A stretch of 64,000 nt of DNA from Bolinopsis microptera. Lineage: Eukaryota; Ctenophora; Tentaculata; Lobata; Bolinopsidae. The stretch lies in the NCBI RefSeq assembly GCF_026151205.1, contig NC_087077.1:18638975-18702974 (forward strand). The letters are read 5' to 3'. A program made the position numbers and the translations under genes. The notes under the pieces were generated by a model, which was not told the DNA's origin, searched no databases, and saw only the letters and a program-made list of their open reading frames with translations. Each line of letters begins with the position of its first letter. Positions within the stretch are counted from its first letter, which is position 1. Of this stretch, positions 41,277-64,000 are shown one piece after another.

Positions 41277-42039
41277 AGCGCGTTTAAAGAGATCATGAAG
41301 TGTAAATTTGCGAATTCTTCAAAAATACTAGGCTTGGTAATTCTGCCACAATCCCAAAATAACTCCGTCGTAATTGCTTCACAAGCTGAGATAATATGTG
41401 GCATATCAATTAGATTTTTCCAAGTTGTGGCTATTTTTTTTTATAGGTGACGGGATAGCATATACATTGACATACGTTGCATGCCACTTTTCGCGCGTGT
41501 AAAACATAAAAACACCTGATTTTAATTGTCCATAACAAGTTTTCTGTTGGTTTTTTTGTTGAACCGACAAGATTACCATCAGGTTTAAACCATTATATTC
41601 CACATATCTTCCTAAATTTTGTGTACAGCGATTAATCTAGTTCCTACAAGCAATTAAACTTAAAGACAGCTCACTTCATGGAATTTGAATGTAGCACGAT
41701 AAGTGTTCAATTTGTTTACTTTCGTTTTGTACGGTCTTTGTATTTTAAAGCTTGCGAATGTGTGCTTTCTTGAATAACGTGTAATGTGTAGACACGAATC
41801 TAACATATGTATCCGTAGTCTGTACCCCGTAGATAAAAGTCTTATCTTCCAATTAAAGAATTAATAACTAAGTCAGAGCTGTTACAAATTTTCGCGTTTG
41901 TTGTCGACTGCGGCACGTGTTTTCAGAGTATAGTAGCTCAAGCTTTGCAATTATGACATTACTAAATATATTAATTTAGCTTCATTCCATTATCACTGCA
42001 ACAACTCTTTACTAGTTAAAATTTATCAAAAGACGGTTG
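41277..42039. other. Upstream region of the THAP gene
   Basis: AT-rich sequence with no coding content recognised. It contains the promoter of the THAP gene, but no clear TATA box was seen. Confidence 0.4.
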
Positions 42040-42453
42040 ATGGTAAGTCATTGTGCAGTCGGAGTTTGTAACAACCGTGAGGGAAGAGACACCAGTAGTA
42101 GGAGAAGCTTTCTGGCTTTTCATTCCGTCCCAAGCGATGCAAAACGTCGAACAGCATGGGATAAAAGAGTGAACAGGGCCGACCATGACGTTAGGAGGTT
42201 AAAAACCTATAGAGTCTGCAGCGACCACTTCAGCGACTGTGACTACAAAGAGAAGGACTGGGAGCACTATGTAAAGACAAGGAGTGTCACACGTTATCGC
42301 ATGAGGTTGAAGGACACATGCATCCCCAACACCGACCCCAAAACAGGCGAAATTCGTCTATTTATACCGGGCCAGCCAGCCGAGAAACGACCCAGACGGT
42401 CTATCATGAAGACAGTGGCAGTAGAATCTGATGATGGACATATATTGCCATGA
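42040..42453 (+). CDS. Single-exon THAP-domain protein
   Basis: 137 residues from the ATG at 42040–42042. The THAP C2CH zinc finger fills most of it: HCAVGVCNN (first two Cys), FHSVPSDAKRRTAWDKRVNR (conserved Pro and Trp), YRVCSDHF (last Cys and His), then RLKDTCIP in the place of the usual AVPTIF-type end. THAP domains bind DNA and are shared by P-element transposases and host transcription regulators. There is no transposase or coiled coil after the finger; the tail is short, basic (EKRPRR) and then acidic. It may be a host DNA-binding protein or a relic of a P-like element. A plus-strand AATAAA occurs about 290 nt downstream. Confidence 0.75.
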   Translation: MVSHCAVGVCNNREGRDTSSRRSFLAFHSVPSDAKRRTAWDKRVNRADHDVRRLKTYRVCSDHFSDCDYKEKDWEHYVKTRSVTRYRMRLKDTCIPNTDPKTGEIRLFIPGQPAEKRPRRSIMKTVAVESDDGHILP

Positions 42454-44554
42454 ACTTAACAAGTAATTGTTTGTATCAAGAAAAAACTATTTATAATTTA
42501 AGGTTAGTTTAAGTAATAGGTTCTTACTAACGTGTATTGTTATTTAGCGTTTGGTAATTGAATGTTTTTATTCCTACAACATTACACAGCAGTACGTAAA
42601 CTTACAAGACAATTATTTGATGCTTGTGTATATTAATATTATGCACATTATACAACCACAATTTTCGAAAGATAAAAGTCATATCTATCAAGTGTCGTTA
42701 ATTTAAAGATTTTATCAATTAAATTGGCGCCACAGCCCATGAATAAAAATGTGTATTTTAACACTGTTTCTATTGCGGTGTCTGACAGTTAGCCGCAGTT
42801 AAAGGACTCACAGAATCTCAACAACACGGAAGATTCTCTCTCCTATTCTCATACCACAGGTAAGTCAGGCAGTGGTTCACACTCTGTTGATATCTCACTA
42901 GTGAGATTGTGGTTTTTCTTCATTCTTAAAGTCGAGTGTGTCCCACAACCAAGCACTCTGCCTAGAAGTCCTACATTATATAATTTTATATAATGAGCTG
43001 GACATAAGTGGCAAGCAGCTCTTGAAAACAAACAAACAAAAATCCTGTATCGATTTCACGCGACATAATTAAGTTACGAATCTGGGAATTCCGAGCCCTA
43101 TTCTTATATTAGTGTTTCTATGTGTATATTAGTGATAGTATATGTGAAATGTTTTGACGATTAAGTCGGGGACACTTCATGATCCCTTAAGATCATTTTC
43201 GAAGCACCTCGACAAAAGATTTGATCTCGATTCATTAAGTTTGAAAACAGTTACTCATACTGCAATGCGCGCAATTTGGGGAGTGTGTTTTCGGTGGAGA
43301 TATAACCTGCGCCTTTAAAAATTGGCAGGTTATATATATTTTATACTGTATTTAATTATACGTATTAAATTGGATCATCATCCATCAATTATGTGCTTTC
43401 TGTGGAGACATAGTCATAGTGCGCGCTTTGTGTGAATGGACATAATTCTGGACCTTGCATTTCAATTTAAAATTAACTTTTAAATTCAATTTCAATCTTG
43501 TGAAAGAATTGAAAAATAACTTATATCAAAGTTGAACAATGTGTTAAACACTATAATTTATTTTATTTGACAAAAGTTTCACATATATTCGATTCAAACA
43601 TGAGATAAAACGAAACTTAAATTAAATTCCACTATTGCTCATAAAAAGAAGTCCCAGTCTTTTATATTTGTGGCCTTGTGAAAACAGCTAATTATTAGGT
43701 TCATCGCCTATTTTTGAGCTTCGGCAAAACCCTTAAATATCAAAACGACGTACAAATAAATTATTTCAGGATGCTATTCAAGCATAGTAGTATCAATATC
43801 ATGCAATTCGCGAACGTAAAATAATTTGCTCGTGGTTGATTTAATGACATACAAAAGAAGTAAACTTGTTTCTGTTTAAGTCTCACATTTCAAAAAATCT
43901 TCTTTTACTGTACTTTATTGTTTATGTGAGAGCATTTTTCAAGGGCCAGTAACAAAGTTTATTAAAAAGGGGCGTTGAGTTCAAAATGCAAAGGGATAAC
44001 TGATTAAAAATCCTAAGCTTTTAACAGCGTTGCCACTTGGCACTGATCATAGTGAAAGTTATCTTTCATAAAATAGTGGGGGAAATTTGGAAGGTTACTC
44101 ACCAAGCAGCATGCTGCATTTATCGTCTAAATGCTTGAAAAACCTAAGTTATATTTGTACAAAACAGATATTTTATAACTTGAAAAACTTCAAGTACAAA
44201 CTACAAATAGATGTTGCTATCCAGGGGGGCCGGCGTAACACGCCTCCTCATGACCAGCAACACCTTTTGTAACTGGCGTACAGATAATACGCTTTATATC
44301 AACTATTTTAAGAGTTACAAACTCTCTCTCGATGTAAAAACAAATACAAAATTCAGCGTTAGGGCCAGCAAGGAAGAGACAAGAACATTGCGAGTTCAAT
44401 TTGTAACCATAGTAACGGAACAAGGTCCTCCTTGTTCCCTTGCTGATCATAAAATTCGCTTAAAAATAAAGCGTTTGATAAAAAATAGCATTAAAGTCTG
44501 ATAAGTCTGTAAAAATGTTGTTACTCTACGCACACACACACACACCTCCTACTT
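42454..44554. other. AT-rich intergenic region
   Basis: I see no gene. It includes the probable THAP 3' UTR, small inverted repeats (for example about 43303–43336 around a CCTGC/GCAGG pair), a CA microsatellite at about 44529–44547, and the probable 3' UTR of the MAST gene with minus-strand AATAAA words near 43912 and 43957. Confidence 0.5.
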
Positions 44555-44666
44555 TTACAAAATCTGCTGGTCCTCAATACCTTGGACCCATGATTTCTTC
44601 CTGTGTCTGTTGGAGGGTTTGAGATGGTCTCCCCTCACAGCGGAGACAGGACTAACAAAGTGTTCG

Positions 44667-61241
<16,575 letters not shown>

Positions 61242-62148
61242 TTCAGATAAATGTTATCTCACTTATACTTAGTACTTCGAGAGGAGTGGTTTCATGGTTT
61301 GAGAAAACTTGGCAAAAGTCCAACAAACGGGTAAACACAGGGTCCTTTAACCTGCTGTACCTGCAGACACGCTTCAACAAGCTTCTTCCACTGTGCAATC
61401 CAAGGAGCCGGGAGTTTTAACGGCGATTATCGGCATCTTGTCATGGTAGTAACTGCCAAAGTGTTGGGGTTGTTACGCGAATCAGGCTATATTATAGGGC
61501 TATATATTATTAGGCAAAGTAAACAACGTATCTAGTAGTACCAGGTAACACCAAGGAACGAGTTCTCAACTTATAGCAAAGCTACATTAGTTATAGCAAA
61601 ACAGCGAGAGAAAATAACAGCAAGAATGTGCTAAACTGCCAATCACTAATAGCCTAGCAATATTCATCTATTAAATTTATTGAAGGGATAAAATATGCAA
61701 ACAGCTTGTCATATACTGGGCGGGTAGAGGCGGATAGAACCCTAAAAACGGACCAATATAGAATGTAAACATGACAGGAAGCCAACGTTATAGAATTAAA
61801 GTGTTGGAATTTTTGCACGGATCGCCATCTGTTACACCCTAGGATAGAACAGGAAACCGGGATACTGGATAGCAAGAGTACTTACTTAGATATAAATATG
61901 ATGCCTTACTGCACGAACAAGGACGTCAAGATCACAAATACTATGCGAAAAAATGTCTGCAACAATAGTTAATACGAATGCCGACAATTAACTAATATAT
62001 CAGTAATTTTCTGAATTGATCATTCTTATTTTGCCATAAGTAGCTGAAATTAAGCTAACAAATTGTATATTAAAGCTAAAGTTTTGATAGATTACACTCT
62101 TATAGGCTACATGATAGTTCAAAGTTTACGCAGAATTACAAAGAAACG
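61242..62148. other. 5' flank of MAST
   Basis: It contains the 5' UTR and probable promoter of the minus-strand kinase gene. No TATA or other decisive motif was seen, and no other gene. Confidence 0.4.
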
Positions 62149-62869
62149 CAGCTCAGAAACTATTAGTATTGCTCTAGTATTGGATAGAAATGTTAACAAG
62201 GGGCAGCTCAGAAACTATTAGTATTGCTCTAGTATTGGATAGAAATGTTAACAAGGGGCAGCTCAGAAACTATTAGTATTGCTCTAGTATTGGATAGAAA
62301 TGTTAACAAGGGGCTGCTCAGAAACTATTAGTATTGCTCTAGTATTGGATAGAAATGTTAACAAGGGGCAGCTCAGAAACTATTAGTATTGCTCTAGTAT
62401 TGGATAGAAATGTTAACAAGGGGCAGCTCAGAAACTATTAGTATTGCTCTAGTATTGGATAGAAATGTTAACAAGGGGCAGCTCAGAAACTATTAGTATT
62501 GCTCTAGTATTGGATAGAAATGTTAACAAGGGGCAGCTCAGAAACTATTAGTATTGCTCTAGTATTGGATAGAAATGTTAACAAGGGGCTGCTCAGAAAC
62601 TATTAGTATTGCTCTAGTATTGGATAGAAATGTTAACAAGGGGCTGCTCAGAAACTATTAGTATTGCTCTAGTATTGGATAGAAATGTTAACAAGGGGCT
62701 GCTCAGAAACTATTAGTATTGCTCTAGTATTGGATAGAAATGTTAACAAGGGGCTGCTCAGAAACTATTAGTATTGCTCTAGTATTGGATAGAAATGTTA
62801 ACAAGGGGCAGCTCAGAAACTATTAGTATTGCTCTAGTATTGGATAGAAATGTTAACAAGGGGCTGCTC
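62149..62869. repeat. 55-bp minisatellite, 13 copies
   Basis: The unit begins CAGCTCAGAAACTATTAG and ends with GTTAACAAGGGG. Copies are almost identical, differing mainly by GGGCAGCTC versus GGGCTGCTC. It lies about 0.9 kb upstream of the MAST start codon. Confidence 0.93.
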
Positions 62870-64000
62870 TGGAATAATCTTATTTCTCTATATTCAGCCC
62901 CCTACACCCAACACGGACTAACGACAAACTCGCATACAACTATGTCACATACACGGTTACAGTGATACACAGTGTCACATGCATTGGTACACACTCTTGG
63001 TACACTAATGTCACTGATATAATATTTTGAGCTTAAACTGTGAAACATCGTTATCCCAACGACAACCGACGACAGATCGTATATATATTCTAAAACAATA
63101 TCCTGGGGTTCGAAGAAAAACGTCAAGGACGCTGAACGACGCGACGGATAATGAAACAACACATAACTACTATGTATCATATTATAAAACATCGTTATTC
63201 GTTTACGTATAATATCATAAGCCACTAAGCCACAAGGTTGTGCGCTCCCTTTAAGGACTTACAAAGGTTAACTGCAATGGTCGCTAAATTTCACTTATAC
63301 GGATATCACAAATAACTGATGCAGCTCATCCGGGAAATTAGCTATTTTCTCATTAGGTATGCGCATAAAAAACCGTTTAAGAATTACGCTTATCTTATCT
63401 TATCTTATCTTATCTTATCTTATCTTATCTTATCTTATCTTATCTTATCTTATCTTATCTTATCTTATCTTATCTTATCTTATCTTATCTTATCTTATCT
63501 TATCTTATCTTATGTCAAAAAGCGGTAGACTTATCATCTACAGGAAATAAGCGAGCAAAAAGCTTTAAAAAATATCAGATAGAGGTGCACTTAAAATGTT
63601 TACACTTAAAAATAGATAACCAACGCAATATAACTATAAGATGTCCGTAATAGATAACCTCGCTCTATGGATCTAGATGCTTACGTCAGAGAGAAAAGAT
63701 ACTTCTCATGCATTTATATGCATTAAGGCAATGGAATGTGCATTAAATTTTATTTTAAATATAAAGTAGTGATGAGTAAGGCATGACGTGAGACTAGATA
63801 GTAATGGAAAAAGTAAAGCTTAGCAAAGTGGACGATTATTTCATGTACTACTAATAAAACAAAATCGATAAACCGAAATTCGTTAAAGGCGATGCATTGC
63901 ACGAACCATAAAAACCGCTAACTATCAAACAGAGGTTACGATCATCTGATATGACAAGCTGTGGTAACTGTGGTGTACGTTCTATCAATCTTTAATTTAA
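62870..64000. other. Distal flank, no gene recognised
   Basis: AT-rich sequence. CACATAC/ACACAGTGTCACATGC words appear near 62940–62990, and a pentanucleotide repeat follows at 63391–63513. Nothing coding was recognised. Confidence 0.5.
63391..63513. repeat. (TATCT)n microsatellite, about 24 copies
   Basis: Perfect uninterrupted TATCT/TTATC pentamer run. The two frames open through it are artefacts of the repeat. Confidence 0.97.

Noticed and set aside
63319-63550. Two frames through the TATCT repeat
   Set aside because: Pure microsatellite translation (LILSY repeats).

Overview
The window is animal nuclear DNA. Genes are split by short GT–AG introns, and the proteins are metazoan: an axonemal dynein heavy chain, a MAST-type AGC kinase with a PDZ domain, and a THAP zinc finger. 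Between and inside the genes lie non-LTR retrotransposons, foldback/MITE elements and many minisatellites. AT-rich introns and a heavy load of non-LTR elements suggest an invertebrate, perhaps cnidarian or another early-branching or spiralian lineage. The sequence alone does not settle the species.

Layout. (1) Positions 790–18316 (+) hold the last 19 exons of an outer-arm beta-type axonemal dynein heavy chain (DNAH9/11/17 class). My exon set gives 3133 uninterrupted codons plus a stop, from the linker through AAA1–AAA6 and the stalk to the C-terminal domain. One exon of 5.27 kb carries AAA3, AAA4, the stalk and most of the rest. The introns contain a 1.36-kb near-perfect palindrome flanked by TTAA, a 36-bp hairpin and a poly-C MITE. 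(2) On the minus strand follow a small secreted-protein gene (18826–19266) and a four-exon gamma-glutamyl hydrolase (20177–22263) with an N-terminal membrane anchor. (3) Positions 24200–38500 are a transposon island. It has an RLE-type (R2/HERO-like) element with a broken endonuclease frame, a scrambled FLYWCH/MULE transposase, and a near-intact minus-strand APE-type LINE. That LINE has two ORF1-type reading frames separated by one in-frame stop, followed by an EN–RT ORF. (4) Positions 38500–44550 hold MITE-like inverted repeats, an interstitial telomere-like patch and a single-exon THAP gene (42040–42453). (5) Positions 44555–61241 (minus) hold a complete MAST kinase gene. I assembled 22 coding exons with matching phases into exactly 1190 codons including the stop. 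(6) Positions 61242–64000 are flank with a 55-bp minisatellite and a pentanucleotide repeat.

The most unusual part is the MAST locus. Four minisatellites sit in its introns, and three of them start within a few bases to a few tens of bases of a splice site. One is a seven-fold amplification of a 28-bp branchpoint–polypyrimidine–AG module ending at the real PDZ-exon acceptor. A second is a 12-bp TTAGGG-containing array directly after a 5' splice site. The terminal exon is open in two frames. By phase arithmetic, skipping the penultimate exon switches between them and replaces a tail ending in a class-I PDZ-ligand-like motif. No known multi-gene defence or metabolic system is visible; the host genes appear functionally unrelated to one another.
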